This document shows, piece after piece, positions 20,851-30,065 of a DNA stretch of 64,000 bases. The stretch is from Bradyrhizobium sp. CSA112 (GTDB lineage: Bacteria > Pseudomonadota > Alphaproteobacteria > Rhizobiales > Xanthobacteraceae). The position numbers and the translations under genes were made by a program. Within the stretch, counting starts at the first letter, position 1, and each line of letters starts with the position of its first letter. The stretch lies in the NCBI RefSeq assembly GCF_029051645.1, contig NZ_JAACFS010000030.1, forward strand, positions 31,170-95,169. Direction: 5' to 3'. The notes under the pieces were generated by a model that saw only the letters and a list, made by a program, of their open reading frames with translations, had not been told where the DNA came from and did no database searches.

Positions 20851-21139
20851 TATGACCTGGAAGAGCCTCGCCAGCCCACTTGCAATCAAATCGCGACGTA
20901 GGGTCGTTGTCCCTGCCGTCTTCTACGGCCTCTCTCTGGCCGTTCGCTTCACTTCCGCGGCGGGCGAGGAGGTGGAAGTCGCGCCGCACTTCATGCAAAC
21001 GCCGCACCCGCTGGTTTCGATGATGACCAGGGCTGGGTCCGGTCTTCCCTACCAGGACTGGAGTCCGAAGAGGTCTGCGCCGGCTGCTTTTGAATACGGC
21101 CGGCCGCTGAGCTCGCTGTCACGCTGCATCGCGCCTTAA
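20851..21139 (+). pseudogene. Remnant of a second haloperoxidase-type hydrolase gene
   Basis: An open frame of about 95 codons (ATG 20851) whose C-terminal part, LPYQDWSPKRSAPAAFEYGR followed by PLSS, aligns with IFYKDWGPKSAQPIVFHHGW followed by PLTA of the intact hydrolase just upstream. After that the similarity stops and the frame ends; the nucleophile elbow, Asp and His are missing. I read it as the N-terminal remnant of a duplicated or related gene. A short unrelated secreted protein is the alternative, since a weak hydrophobic segment (VVVPAVFYGLSLAVRF) is present. Confidence 0.55.
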
Positions 21140-21245
21140 GACCAGCATTCACCTCACCTCTCGTAGCGCCGCCGAACGCTGCCCTCAACGGAGCAGCGGC
21201 GGTAGCGCACAGACTTTCGACAAGTGCAAACCAAGGAGCAAACCC

Positions 21246-22451
21246 ATGCGACTAGCCATTATCGGCGCCGGCTTCGCCGGCATGTACGCCGCCCTTTCCT
21301 CCGCCCGCCTGCGCGACATTCACGGCGTTTCGCCTGACGATCTCGAAATCGCACTGATCGCACCGGAGCCGACGCTGGTGGTCCGCCCGCGGCTCTATGA
21401 GCCGAGGCCGGAAACCCTGACCGCGCCGCTGCTTGACGTCCTCAAGGCGATCGACGTCGACTACATCCAGGGCAGCGCCGAGACGATCAACACCGATGCT
21501 CGAACGGTGCAGATCACGACTCCAAAGGGCCCGCGAAAGACTCTGTCCTACGACCGTCTCGTGGTGGCCACCGGCAGCCGCCTGTTCCGCCCCAACATTC
21601 CGGGCCTTGCCGAGCACGGCTTCAGTGTTGACTCGCTCGATGACGCAATCGCGCTCGATAAGCATCTACACAGCCTGGCCGACCGGCCGGCCATTAACGG
21701 GCGCGATACGGTCGTCGTCGCCGGCGGCGGCTTCACCGGCATCGAGGCAGCAACCGAGCTGCCCGCGCGCTTGCGCGAAATCCTTGGCAAGGACGCCAAG
21801 ACGCGCGTGATCATCGTCGACCGCAACAGTGCGATCGCTCCCGACATGGGCGAAGGCCCCCGTCCTGTCATCGAAGACGCCCTGCGCAAGCTCGGTGTGG
21901 AGACCCGTCTCGGCGCCGGCGTTGCGGCGCTCGATGGATCCGGCATCACGCTTGCCGACGGCAAACGCATCGAAGCCGAAACCGTGATCTGGGCGGCCGG
22001 CATTCGCGCCGCCCCGTTGACCCAGCAGATTCCTGCCGAGCGTGACAATTTCGGCCGGCTGCTGGTGGATCGCGATCTGCGCGTGCCGGGTGTCGCCGGC
22101 GTCTTCGCCACCGGCGATGCTGCGCGGGCCGCATGCGACGACCAAGGCAACTACGCGCTGATGTCGTGCCAGCACGCCACGCGGATGGGCGCCTTTGCCG
22201 GCAACAATGCCGTCGCCGAACTCCTGGGCGTTCCGACCAGGCCGTATCACCAGAAGGCCTACGTCACCTGCCTCGACCTCGGCGAAGCCGGCGCTCTGTT
22301 CACGCGCGGCTGGGAGCGCAAGGTCGAGATGGTCGGCGACCTCGCCAAGAAGACCAAGCAGGAGATCAATACTGTCTGGATCTACCCGCCCCGCGCCGAG
22401 CGCGCCGCGGCGCTCGCGTCGGCCAATCCGGAGCGCGTGACCAACCTCTAG
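21246..22451 (+). CDS. FAD-dependent NAD(P)H oxidoreductase, NDH-2-like
   Basis: A 401-residue flavoprotein with an N-terminal FAD-binding GxGxxG (AIIGAGFAGMYAAL), a second dinucleotide fold (VVVAGGGFTGIEAATEL), and the FAD motif VFATGDAAR with a downstream AMRMGAFAGNNAV-like segment (ATRMGAFAGNNAV). This arrangement is that of type II NADH dehydrogenases and related disulfide-reductase-fold enzymes. There is no C-terminal membrane anchor obvious, so it may use a soluble quinone or other acceptor. It is part of the same-strand series with the hydrolase, MBL and SDR genes. Confidence 0.85.
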   Translation: MRLAIIGAGFAGMYAALSSARLRDIHGVSPDDLEIALIAPEPTLVVRPRLYEPRPETLTAPLLDVLKAIDVDYIQGSAETINTDARTVQITTPKGPRKTLSYDRLVVATGSRLFRPNIPGLAEHGFSVDSLDDAIALDKHLHSLADRPAINGRDTVVVAGGGFTGIEAATELPARLREILGKDAKTRVIIVDRNSAIAPDMGEGPRPVIEDALRKLGVETRLGAGVAALDGSGITLADGKRIEAETVIWAAGIRAAPLTQQIPAERDNFGRLLVDRDLRVPGVAGVFATGDAARAACDDQGNYALMSCQHATRMGAFAGNNAVAELLGVPTRPYHQKAYVTCLDLGEAGALFTRGWERKVEMVGDLAKKTKQEINTVWIYPPRAERAAALASANPERVTNL

Positions 22452-22560
22452 ACGCCCCAAGCGATGGCGGCCGCGCTCCCCTGGCTGCGCGGCCTGCTCA
22501 ACCAAGACCAGCCAGAACCAAGACCAACCAGGCGCCTTTACTATGAAACAGGAGACGAAC

Positions 22561-23478
22561 ATGAACCTGCACAACACCTCATACCCCGTTACATCGGGAC
22601 CCGAAGAGCTCGTTCCGTCGCGCTACGCGCTGAAGGTCGGCGACATTGACGTGCTGGTGGTCAGCGATGGGGTGCTGCCGCTCCCAACCCAAATGTTGGG
22701 ACACAACGCCGACCCGGCCGACCGCGCGGCCTGGCTGAAAGACATGTTCTTGCCACAGGACGCGTTCGACTGGGCGCTGAACGTGGTCGTGGTGCGTAGC
22801 GGCGGCAAGACCATCCTCATTGACGCTGGACTAGGGTCCGATCCGGACTTGAACTTGCCGCGGGCCGGCCAGTTGATCAAGCGACTGGAGGCCGCCGGCA
22901 TCGATCTTGGGTCCGTGACCGACCTGGTGCTGACCCACATGCACATGGACCACATTGGCGGGCTGCTCGTCGAGGGGGTGAAGGAGCGACTGCGTAAAGA
23001 CCTGCGGATCCACGTGGCGGCCGCCGAGGTCAAGTTCTGGGAGTCGCCCGATTTCTCCCACACCTCCATGCCGCAGGGTTTCCCGGACGCGCTTCGGTCA
23101 GCCGCCAAGCGGTTCGTGAGCGAGTACGGGAGCAACCTGCGGACGTTCGATGAGGAGCACGAGATTGCGCCGGGCGTGGTCGCCCGTCGCACCGGCGGTC
23201 ACACCCCCGGGCACAGCGTGGTCCGCGTGGCGTCCGGCGGTGACGGGCTGACGTTCGCCGGGGACGCCGTGTTTACTGTCGGGTTCGAGCAGCCCGACTG
23301 GCACAACGGTTTCGAACACGACCCCGAAGAGGCGGCGCGCGTTCGTATCAGTCTTTTGCGGGAGCTGGCTGAGAGCGGCGAGATGCTGGTGGCCACTCAC
23401 CTGCCGTTCCCGTCCATCGGACGGGTGGCGGCCGACGGCGACGCCTTCCGTTTCGTACCGGTCTTCTGGGACTACTGA
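22561..23478 (+). CDS. MBL-fold metallo-hydrolase
   Basis: A 305-residue metallo-beta-lactamase-fold hydrolase. The metal ligands are visible: HMHMDHIGG (HxHxDH), the next His in GGHTPGHSV, the bridging Asp in FAGDAVF and a final His in VATHLPFP. The start is taken at 22561 because AGGAG (22547-22551) is well placed for it; an in-frame ATG at 22543 is less likely. The overall look is that of lactonase/quorum-quenching-like or general periplasmic-type MBL proteins, but there is no signal peptide. Substrate unknown. Confidence 0.88.
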   Translation: MNLHNTSYPVTSGPEELVPSRYALKVGDIDVLVVSDGVLPLPTQMLGHNADPADRAAWLKDMFLPQDAFDWALNVVVVRSGGKTILIDAGLGSDPDLNLPRAGQLIKRLEAAGIDLGSVTDLVLTHMHMDHIGGLLVEGVKERLRKDLRIHVAAAEVKFWESPDFSHTSMPQGFPDALRSAAKRFVSEYGSNLRTFDEEHEIAPGVVARRTGGHTPGHSVVRVASGGDGLTFAGDAVFTVGFEQPDWHNGFEHDPEEAARVRISLLRELAESGEMLVATHLPFPSIGRVAADGDAFRFVPVFWDY

Positions 23479-23609
23479 CCGCTCGTTGGGTTAAGGCCGA
23501 ACCAGGGCGCGTATGAGTTCGCGCCCTGGTTCAATACCTCGCAACCACTGAGCCGCTGAAACCGAAGCGGTCGCTTAATGCCCGCTTTGACCAACTTCCA
23601 ACTTTACAG

Positions 23610-24371
23610 ATGAGTCGAACGAACATGCAGAATGAAAAGGTCATGATCATAACGGGCGGCAGCTCTGGCATCGGTCGGGCGGCCGCGCTCCGTTTTGCCA
23701 ACCAGGGCGACAAGGTGCTCATCACCGGCCGCCGCGCCGGCCCCGTCGAGCAAACGGTGGCGGAGCATAAGAATATCGCGGGCATCGTTGCGAATACCGC
23801 CTCTGCTGAAGACGCCAGGCGGACCATCGCCACGGCGGTCGACAAGTGGGGCCGAGTGGATGCGCTCGTCAACAACGCCGGCGCGGGCGCCATCCTTCCG
23901 TTATCGGATGCGACAGCCGATCGGATCACAGACATCTTTTCCGTCAATGTGCTCGGTCCGAGCCTGCTGGCCCGCGCCGCCCTTCCTCACCTGAAGGCGA
24001 CGCAGGGCACCATCATCAACATCTCCTCGACCTTCGGTCACCGGCCGGCGGCGGGACTATCGCACTACGCCGCCAGCAAGGCGGCGCTGGAACACCTGAC
24101 CCGCTGCTGGGCGCTCGAACTCGCGCCGCTCGGAATAAGGGTGAATGCGGTCGCGGCCGGGCCCACGGAATCCGGCGCCTTGACCGGGATGATGGGGCTA
24201 TCTGCGGAACAGGCAGAAGCCGTCAAGGAAGACGAGCGCGCACGGATTCCGCTCGGGCGGCGCGGCGTTCCCGACGACATCGCGGAATGGATTGTCCAGC
24301 TTGCGGGCCCCGCCTCGCAATGGCTGACGGGCCAGGTTCTCGCCGTCGATGGCGGCTTGGGACTGGCTTAG
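23610..24371 (+). CDS. Short-chain dehydrogenase/reductase (SDR)
   Basis: A 253-residue classical SDR: cofactor loop TGGSSGIGRAAA, NNAG motif (VNNAGAG), catalytic Ser in INISSTF and Tyr-x-x-x-Lys in HYAASKAAL. Arg-Arg in ITGRRAG after beta-2 suggests NADP(H). The start may be 23610 or the Met at 23625; no clear ribosome-binding site decides. Last gene of the accessory series that begins with the AraC regulator. Confidence 0.9.
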   Translation: MSRTNMQNEKVMIITGGSSGIGRAAALRFANQGDKVLITGRRAGPVEQTVAEHKNIAGIVANTASAEDARRTIATAVDKWGRVDALVNNAGAGAILPLSDATADRITDIFSVNVLGPSLLARAALPHLKATQGTIINISSTFGHRPAAGLSHYAASKAALEHLTRCWALELAPLGIRVNAVAAGPTESGALTGMMGLSAEQAEAVKEDERARIPLGRRGVPDDIAEWIVQLAGPASQWLTGQVLAVDGGLGLA

Positions 24372-24545
24372 TTTCCGCGCTGCCAATTGCGCTCCAAATC
24401 TCGTGATGCCCGGCCCAATCCCGGGCATTGCTGCGTTCTCATGAGTCCACGCCCTACCAGGTCTTGCGTTTTCGGATGACGTAAGGCCCATTGCTACTTT
24501 GCATGGGGTTGTTTTCGCAATTTTGAGTCCGGTGCAGCGATGCAC

Positions 24546-25400
24546 CTACCATCGCAGCTCGCGCATCAACGCGCGGGGCGGGTGGCCGAACAGCTCCTTT
24601 ACCGAAGCCGGGTCGAACTGCTCGATGCCCTCGAACTCCTCGGAATGGATGCCGCGGGTGAGGAAAAGACAATCGATTCCGAAGCCGTGCGCGCCGGTGA
24701 GATCGGTCCGCACCGAATCCCCGATCGCCAGCACGCGGTCGAGCGAGGTCGGCTGGCCGCGGCGCTCAGCTGCGAGTGCCATCGCGCGCTCATAGATCGG
24801 CCGGTGCGGCTTGCCGTAGAAGATCGCCTCGCCGCCGAGTTCGCGATAGAGCTCGGCGATCGCGCCCGCGCAATAGATCAACCGGTCGCCGCGTTCGACG
24901 ACAATGTCGGGGTTGGCGCAAATCAGCGGCAGCTTATGCTCGCGCGCCTGCAGCATCATCGCGCGATAGTCTTCCGCCGATTCGGTTTCGTCATCGAACA
25001 GGCCGGTGCAGACGATGTAGTCGGCCTGCTCCAGCGGCGCCATCACGGCATCGAGCCCGCGATGGATCGAAGAGTCCCGCTCCGGACCGATCCAGAACAT
25101 CTTCTTGCCGGGATGATCGGCAACGAAATTCCGGGTCAGGTCGCCGGAAGAGACGATGGCGTCGTAGGCTTCGTCGGCGACGCCGAACTTGCGCAACTGG
25201 CGCTGCACGGAATCGGCCGGCCGCGGCGCATTGGTGATCAGGATGACGGTGCCGCCGCGCTGGCGATAGGTGTGCAGCGCCTCGCAGGCTTCGGGAAAGG
25301 ACTCGAGCCCGTTATGCACCACGCCCCAGATGTCGGAGAGGATAACCTCTACGCCGTCCACGAGGTCGCGCAGCCGTTCGACAAACCGCAATGAGGTCAT
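24546..25400 (-). CDS. HAD-superfamily class IIA phosphatase (TIGR01459-type)
   Basis: A 284-residue HAD hydrolase of the NagD-like IIA subclass. Motif I reads LSDIWGVVHNG (nucleophile Asp, general acid changed to Trp spacing as in this subclass), motif II ILITNAPRP, motif III Lys in AIFYGKPHRPIY and motif IV AIGDSVRTDLTGA. TIGR01459 proteins are common in alphaproteobacteria and of unknown substrate. It is upstream-adjacent to nothing on its strand except the EAL protein 15 bases away. Confidence 0.87.
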   Translation of the reverse strand: MTSLRFVERLRDLVDGVEVILSDIWGVVHNGLESFPEACEALHTYRQRGGTVILITNAPRPADSVQRQLRKFGVADEAYDAIVSSGDLTRNFVADHPGKKMFWIGPERDSSIHRGLDAVMAPLEQADYIVCTGLFDDETESAEDYRAMMLQAREHKLPLICANPDIVVERGDRLIYCAGAIAELYRELGGEAIFYGKPHRPIYERAMALAAERRGQPTSLDRVLAIGDSVRTDLTGAHGFGIDCLFLTRGIHSEEFEGIEQFDPASVKELFGHPPRALMRELRW

Positions 25401-25415
25401 GATTTCGGAAGCCTG

Positions 25416-26885
25416 CTAGCCCGGTCCAGCGGCGCGGCGCGCCAGCGCGGCATTGCCGGTCGTCCGCATCGCGGGCTCAGCGGCGGGGCTGGCAATGGGA
25501 ACGGTGTTGCTGGAGCCATTGGGACTGCCGGATTCCTTGTTCAGGCTGGTCCCGCCGGTAGCAGATGCCCCTTCGGGCCGCAACGGCCGCGGCGGCGCAA
25601 ACAGGAAACCCTGCCCAAACCGCACGTCATAGTCGAGCAGGTCCACCACCGCGCGCTCGCCCTCGATCTTTTCGGCGATCAGGTCGATGCCGAAGCGGCC
25701 GAGCAGATCGGAAAGGTCGGAAGGGTGGATATCCGAGGTCGAGCTCTGCTTGGGATCGAGCAACAATGCCGCCGGCACCTTGATGAAGCGGACGCCGCGG
25801 TCGGCGAGGTCGCGAGGCTCGATCCGCAAGTCGGTGACATGATCGATCGAGAAGCGGTAACCACGCTGCGACAGCGCCGCGAGGTTCTCGATTTCGGCCG
25901 GGCCGAGCTGGCGGAACGTCGCCTGCTTGAACTCGAGCACGAAGGACGGCGCCAACGCCCGATTGGCGTCGAGGAAGTCGAGACATTGCGCGAAATTGGC
26001 GGAATTGCCGAGCGTCGCCGCGGAGACGTTGCAGAACACGCCGACGTCCTTGTTGCGCACCATCAGGCGGCGCAACACCTGGACACAGCGCAACATCACC
26101 ATGTGGTCGATTTTGCCGATCAGCCCGCCGGCTTCGGCGGTGGCGATGAAATCGTCGGCGGTGAGGATCTGGTCCTTGTCGTCGCGCAGCCGCGTCACTG
26201 CCTCATAGAAGCGCACCTTGCGCTGCGGCAGCGTGACCATCGGCTGCAGGTAGATGTCGAGCCGGTTTTCCTCGACGGCGTTTTTCACCGCGCCAAGCAG
26301 TTGGGGCTGGCGGCGCGAGGCAGATGTTGCTTCCGCGGCAATTGCAGCCGTCGCCGGCTTTGCGGCAGCAGCCGGGGCGGGCCTCACGGCAGGCGCCGGC
26401 TGTTCCGCGGCGAGCGCCGGTTCGTTCCGCGGTTCGTTATCCGGCCCGCCCGCCGGGGCGGGGGCCGCGGGCGCCGGGCCCGATGCCAGCAGATCCTCAT
26501 GGCTCGCCACCGAGACGGCCAGTTGCTTGACCAGCACGCCGAGTTCGTTGATCTCGCCGAGGACGGCCTGGATGCGGTCGGAGCTTGTAGAGTTCGCCGA
26601 CACTACCCGGCCCTCGACGGCGGCGAGCCGGCGGCCGAATTCGGCGACCTGGCGGGCGAGGTCGGCGGTGCCGCGCGAAAGATCGGCGATCTGGCCGCCG
26701 ACGTCGGAACGGTCGCGCAGCCGCATCGACACAGCGTTGTAGAGGATCAGGAAGGTCAGCGCGGTAAGCGCCACGAGTGCGGATTCGGTGCCGCTGAAGC
26801 CCGCCACCGCATGCAGGACGAGCCCGAGGGAGGCTGCAACCAGCACCATGCAGATGGCGATGAAAATCGTCGAAATGCGAATCAT
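25416..26885 (-). CDS. EAL-domain protein with degenerate catalytic motifs
   Basis: A 489-residue protein: two hydrophobic segments near the N-terminus (about 5-50), a probable coiled coil (75-130), a Pro/Ala-rich linker (130-205) and an EAL domain (about 210-455). The EAL motif reads YEAVTRLRD, and the usual DDFGTG loop reads SIDHVTDL, replacing one of the two metal-binding Asp by His. The EGVE-like Glu is kept (IAEKIEGE). It is therefore doubtful as a c-di-GMP phosphodiesterase and may be a binding or scaffold protein. No GGDEF is present. Confidence 0.85.
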   Translation of the reverse strand: MIRISTIFIAICMVLVAASLGLVLHAVAGFSGTESALVALTALTFLILYNAVSMRLRDRSDVGGQIADLSRGTADLARQVAEFGRRLAAVEGRVVSANSTSSDRIQAVLGEINELGVLVKQLAVSVASHEDLLASGPAPAAPAPAGGPDNEPRNEPALAAEQPAPAVRPAPAAAAKPATAAIAAEATSASRRQPQLLGAVKNAVEENRLDIYLQPMVTLPQRKVRFYEAVTRLRDDKDQILTADDFIATAEAGGLIGKIDHMVMLRCVQVLRRLMVRNKDVGVFCNVSAATLGNSANFAQCLDFLDANRALAPSFVLEFKQATFRQLGPAEIENLAALSQRGYRFSIDHVTDLRIEPRDLADRGVRFIKVPAALLLDPKQSSTSDIHPSDLSDLLGRFGIDLIAEKIEGERAVVDLLDYDVRFGQGFLFAPPRPLRPEGASATGGTSLNKESGSPNGSSNTVPIASPAAEPAMRTTGNAALARRAAGPG

Positions 26886-27061
26886 GTTGCGCGCTACGCC
26901 CTCAAGGTCCGAACTGCCCTCACCCGGGAAAACACGGAAGTCTCAGGCACGTTCCGATATGCGCTCCCCCAAGCGCTGCAACCTTAACATCAATGTTGAT
27001 TCGCAGAGCTAGTGTTCTTTCGACACGGTCGGAACTGGAATGTAGCGCCGGTCAGTCACGT

Positions 27062-27102
27062 GTCCCGGCCCTGATGCGCAATTGCGCATCAGGAGCCGGG
27101 AC
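27062..27102. repeat. Nested palindrome containing a perfect 22-bp inverted repeat
   Basis: The inner 22 bases 27071-27092 are perfectly self-complementary (CTGATGCGCAA/TTGCGCATCAG), enclosed by GTCCCGGC/GCCGGGAC. A further GC hairpin (CCCCGGC...GCCGGGG) lies at about 27135-27155. These fill most of the 283-base gap between the aminotransferase end and the EAL gene start; I see no gene in the gap. Confidence 0.8.
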
Positions 27103-27168
27103 CCATGTCTAGGATCAGGACTGACGAGAGGTGGGCCCCGGCTCAGGGCCGGGGCACGAGAGCGATGG

Positions 27169-28515
27169 CTACGCCGTCGCCCGGATCACCTTGGCGACCT
27201 TCTCGATGATCTCGCCGATCTGGTCCTCGGTAACGATCAGGGGCGGGGTCAGTGCCAGCGTATCGCCGGCCACCCGGATCATCAGATCGTTGTCGTGGAA
27301 GGCGCTGTTGAGCCCGGCAAAACCGCGCTTGCCCGGCGCGTCGGCCTGCGGCGCGAGGTCGATGCCGGCGGTCAGGCCGATGGTGCGGATATCCACCACA
27401 CCCGGTTCGTTCCGCAGCGACATTACGGCGTCGGCGAATTTCGGCTCGAGCCCATGAGCACGCTCGAACAGCTTTTCGTCGCGGTAGATGTCGAGGGTGG
27501 CCAGAGCGGCGGCGCAGGCCAGCGGGTGGGCCGAATAGGTATAGCCGTGGGTCAGCTCGACGGCATGTTCCGGGCCGCTCATGAAAGCGTCGTGGATGGT
27601 ATCGCGCACCAGCACGCCGCCCATCGGGGCTGCGCCATTGGTGACGCCCTTGGCGAAGGTCAGCATATCAGGCACCACGCCGTAGCGTTCGGCGGCAAAA
27701 GCAAAGCCGAGCCGGCCAAAGCCCGTGATGACCTCGTCGAAGATCAAGAGGATGCCGTGCTTCTGGGTGATCTCGCGCAGGCGCTTGAGATAGCCCTTCG
27801 GAGCCGGCAGCACACCGGTCGATCCGGCCATCGGCTCGACGATCACGGCGGCGATGGTGTTGGCACCGTGCAGGTTGACCAGCCGCTCCAATTCATCGGC
27901 GAAATGCGCGCCATAGTCCGGCTCGCCTTTGCTGAAGGCCTGTTTGTCGCGGTCGTAGGTCGCCGGCAAATGGTCGACGCCGGTGAGCAGCGAGCCGAAC
28001 AGCTTGCGGTTACCAACGATGCCGCCAACCGAGGTGCCGCCGAAACCGACGCCGTGATAGCCGCGCTCACGGCCGATCAGGCGGATGCGGCCGCCTTGAC
28101 CGTTGATCTGGTGATAGGCCAGGGCGATTTTCAGCGCGGTATCGGCCGCCTCCGAGCCGGAATTGCAAAAGAATACGTGGTCGAGGCCGGCGGGCGCGAG
28201 CTCGGCGATGCGGTTGGCGAGCTCGAAGGCCTGCGGGATGCCGAACTGGAACGGCGGCGCATAGTCCAGCGCCTCGGCCTGCTTGGCGATCGCCGCCGAA
28301 ATCTGGGTGCGGCCGTGGCCGGCATTGGTGCACCACATGCCCGAGGCGGCGTCGATGATCTTGCGGCCGTCGACCGTGAAGTAATGCATGTCCTTGGCGC
28401 CGGCGAGCAGCCGCGGGTTTTTCTTGAACGCCCGGTTCGCGGTGAACGGCATCCAGTGTGCGGCGAGGTCGTTCGGAACGTTGATGGGGGTCGGGCGGGG
28501 GCTCTTGTCCAGCAT
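27169..28515 (-). CDS. Class III PLP aminotransferase (omega-amino acid:pyruvate type)
   Basis: A 448-residue fold-type I, class III aminotransferase. It shows the cofactor phosphate loop NSGSEAADTALKIA, the Asp that contacts the pyridine nitrogen in LLIFDEVITGFGRLG and the Schiff-base Lys in TFAKGVTNGAAPMGG. The N-terminal NDLAAHWMPFTANRAFKKNPR matches omega-amino-acid:pyruvate (beta-alanine) aminotransferases. I chose the ATG at 28515, which matches this N-terminus; the frame is open further upstream without similarity. Confidence 0.9.
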   Translation of the reverse strand: MLDKSPRPTPINVPNDLAAHWMPFTANRAFKKNPRLLAGAKDMHYFTVDGRKIIDAASGMWCTNAGHGRTQISAAIAKQAEALDYAPPFQFGIPQAFELANRIAELAPAGLDHVFFCNSGSEAADTALKIALAYHQINGQGGRIRLIGRERGYHGVGFGGTSVGGIVGNRKLFGSLLTGVDHLPATYDRDKQAFSKGEPDYGAHFADELERLVNLHGANTIAAVIVEPMAGSTGVLPAPKGYLKRLREITQKHGILLIFDEVITGFGRLGFAFAAERYGVVPDMLTFAKGVTNGAAPMGGVLVRDTIHDAFMSGPEHAVELTHGYTYSAHPLACAAALATLDIYRDEKLFERAHGLEPKFADAVMSLRNEPGVVDIRTIGLTAGIDLAPQADAPGKRGFAGLNSAFHDNDLMIRVAGDTLALTPPLIVTEDQIGEIIEKVAKVIRATA

Positions 28516-28624
28516 GGGGAGGCCTCTTTGATGTTTGGGGCGTCGGACTGATGCCAAACTATCAGTTTCGCCCTTCAACGGGAACGCCAGCACGCCGTGA
28601 TATTTGCGCGCAATTCCGTAAAAT

Positions 28625-29590
28625 TCAGAGGTCGGCGGCGGCGATCCAGAATACTTCGCCCTCGGAATCCTCGGTATCGAGCCAGAGCAGCGGTAATTGC
28701 GGATAGGCGGCCTCGAGTTGCGGGCGGCAGCGGCCGATTTCGCATAGCAGCCCACCCTGCGGTGTCAGGTGCGCTTCTGCCTCGTCCAGAATGCGGCGGA
28801 CGACGTCGATCCCGTCGGCGCCACCGTCGAAGGCAAGCTTCGGCTCCGCACGGCATTCACGCGGCAGATCGGCCATGCCTTCCGCATCGACGTAGGGCGG
28901 ATTGGAAATGATGAGGTCGTAGCGCTTTTCGCCAAGCGGTTTGAACAGATCGCCGCGGTATAGCGTGAGGCGATGCTGCAAGCCGTAATCCCGGACATTG
29001 CGCGCGGCGACGTCGAGCGCGTCCTTTGAAATATCGACCGCGTCGATTTCGGCATTCGGAAAATTCCGGCTGGCCAGAATGGCAAGGCAGCCCGAGCCGG
29101 TGCACAGGTCGAGCACGCTTTCTACCGCGGTCGGGTCCGACATCAGCGAGCCGGCCTCCTCGTCGCCGTCGCCGCCGAAATGCTGGTCCAGCAATTCGCC
29201 GATGAAGGAGCGCGGCACAATCGTGCGCTCGTCGACATAGAAGGGCAGGCCGCGCATGTAGATCTTGTTGACGAGATAGGCGGCGGGCTTTCGCGTCGTG
29301 ACGCGGCGCGCGATCAGGTCGAGAATCTTGCGGCCTTCGGCCGCCGTGACGCGCGCGGTTGCAAAGGTCTCGAACTGGTCGGGGTGCAGATGCAACGCCT
29401 CGCAGACCAGGAAGACGGCCTCCGCAATCGGATCGGTGGTGCCGTGCGCAAACACCAGTTCGGCCTCGGTGAAACGGCTGACGGCGTAGCGGACGAAATC
29501 GAGCAGCGTTAGCAATTCGCCTGCACCGACCTTGGGGAGTTTCGACGGGCTGGCGCCGCGCTTCGCCGCCGGGTTTGCGCGTTTGGCCAT
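28625..29590 (-). CDS. prmB: Ribosomal protein L3 N5-glutamine methyltransferase PrmB
   Basis: SAM-dependent methylation of a Gln in ribosomal protein L3. The 321-residue protein has the SAM loop DLCTGSGCLAILAS and the Gln-methyltransferase signature ISNPPYVDAEGM. The N-terminal helical domain (FVRYAVSRFTEAELVFAHGT, KAAYLVN region) is typical of PrmB rather than HemK/PrmC. The moaE stop and prmB start share one base (TGATG), so they form one operon. Confidence 0.92.
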   Translation of the reverse strand: MAKRANPAAKRGASPSKLPKVGAGELLTLLDFVRYAVSRFTEAELVFAHGTTDPIAEAVFLVCEALHLHPDQFETFATARVTAAEGRKILDLIARRVTTRKPAAYLVNKIYMRGLPFYVDERTIVPRSFIGELLDQHFGGDGDEEAGSLMSDPTAVESVLDLCTGSGCLAILASRNFPNAEIDAVDISKDALDVAARNVRDYGLQHRLTLYRGDLFKPLGEKRYDLIISNPPYVDAEGMADLPRECRAEPKLAFDGGADGIDVVRRILDEAEAHLTPQGGLLCEIGRCRPQLEAAYPQLPLLWLDTEDSEGEVFWIAAADL

Positions 29591-30057
29591 CAGGGTTTGG
29601 TCCAGCGCGCGGTGGCCGCGTCATCATGGTCGCGCGCCTCGACCCAACTGGTGCCTTTTTCGCTTTCCTCGCGCTTCCAGAACGGCGCGTTGGTTTTCAG
29701 GTAGTCCATCAGGAATTCCGCTGCTTCAAAGGCCGCCTGCCGATGCGGCGAAGCGGTTATCACCAGCACGATGTTCTCGCCCGGTGCGATGCGGCCGAAG
29801 CGGTGAATGACGGTCAGGCCTTGCAACGGCCAACGCGACAACGCCTCGTCGGTGTGGCGGGCGATCTCGGCTTCCGCCATACCGGGATAATGCTCGAGCG
29901 TCAGCGCGGCGATCGGTTCGCCATTCTCGCTGCCGCGGCAAATGCCGCTGAACGTAACGACTGCGCCGATATCGGTGCGGCCTTTGGTGAGCGCCGCGAT
30001 CTCCTGCGCAACGTCGAAATCGCCTTCCTGGATACGGATGGTCGCGGTGACGGACAT
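29590..30057 (-). CDS. moaE: Molybdopterin synthase catalytic subunit MoaE
   Basis: Large subunit of molybdopterin synthase, converting precursor Z to molybdopterin. The 155-residue protein has VTFSGICRG, LEHYPGMAE, the HRFGRIAPGE motif and the active-site Lys region (PFWKREES). I chose MSVTATIRIQ (30057); an upstream in-frame Met at 30069 overlaps moaD further. MoaD, its sulfur-carrying partner, is encoded immediately upstream. Confidence 0.94.
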   Translation of the reverse strand: MSVTATIRIQEGDFDVAQEIAALTKGRTDIGAVVTFSGICRGSENGEPIAALTLEHYPGMAEAEIARHTDEALSRWPLQGLTVIHRFGRIAPGENIVLVITASPHRQAAFEAAEFLMDYLKTNAPFWKREESEKGTSWVEARDHDDAATARWTKP

Positions 30058-30065
30058 GGTTGAGG

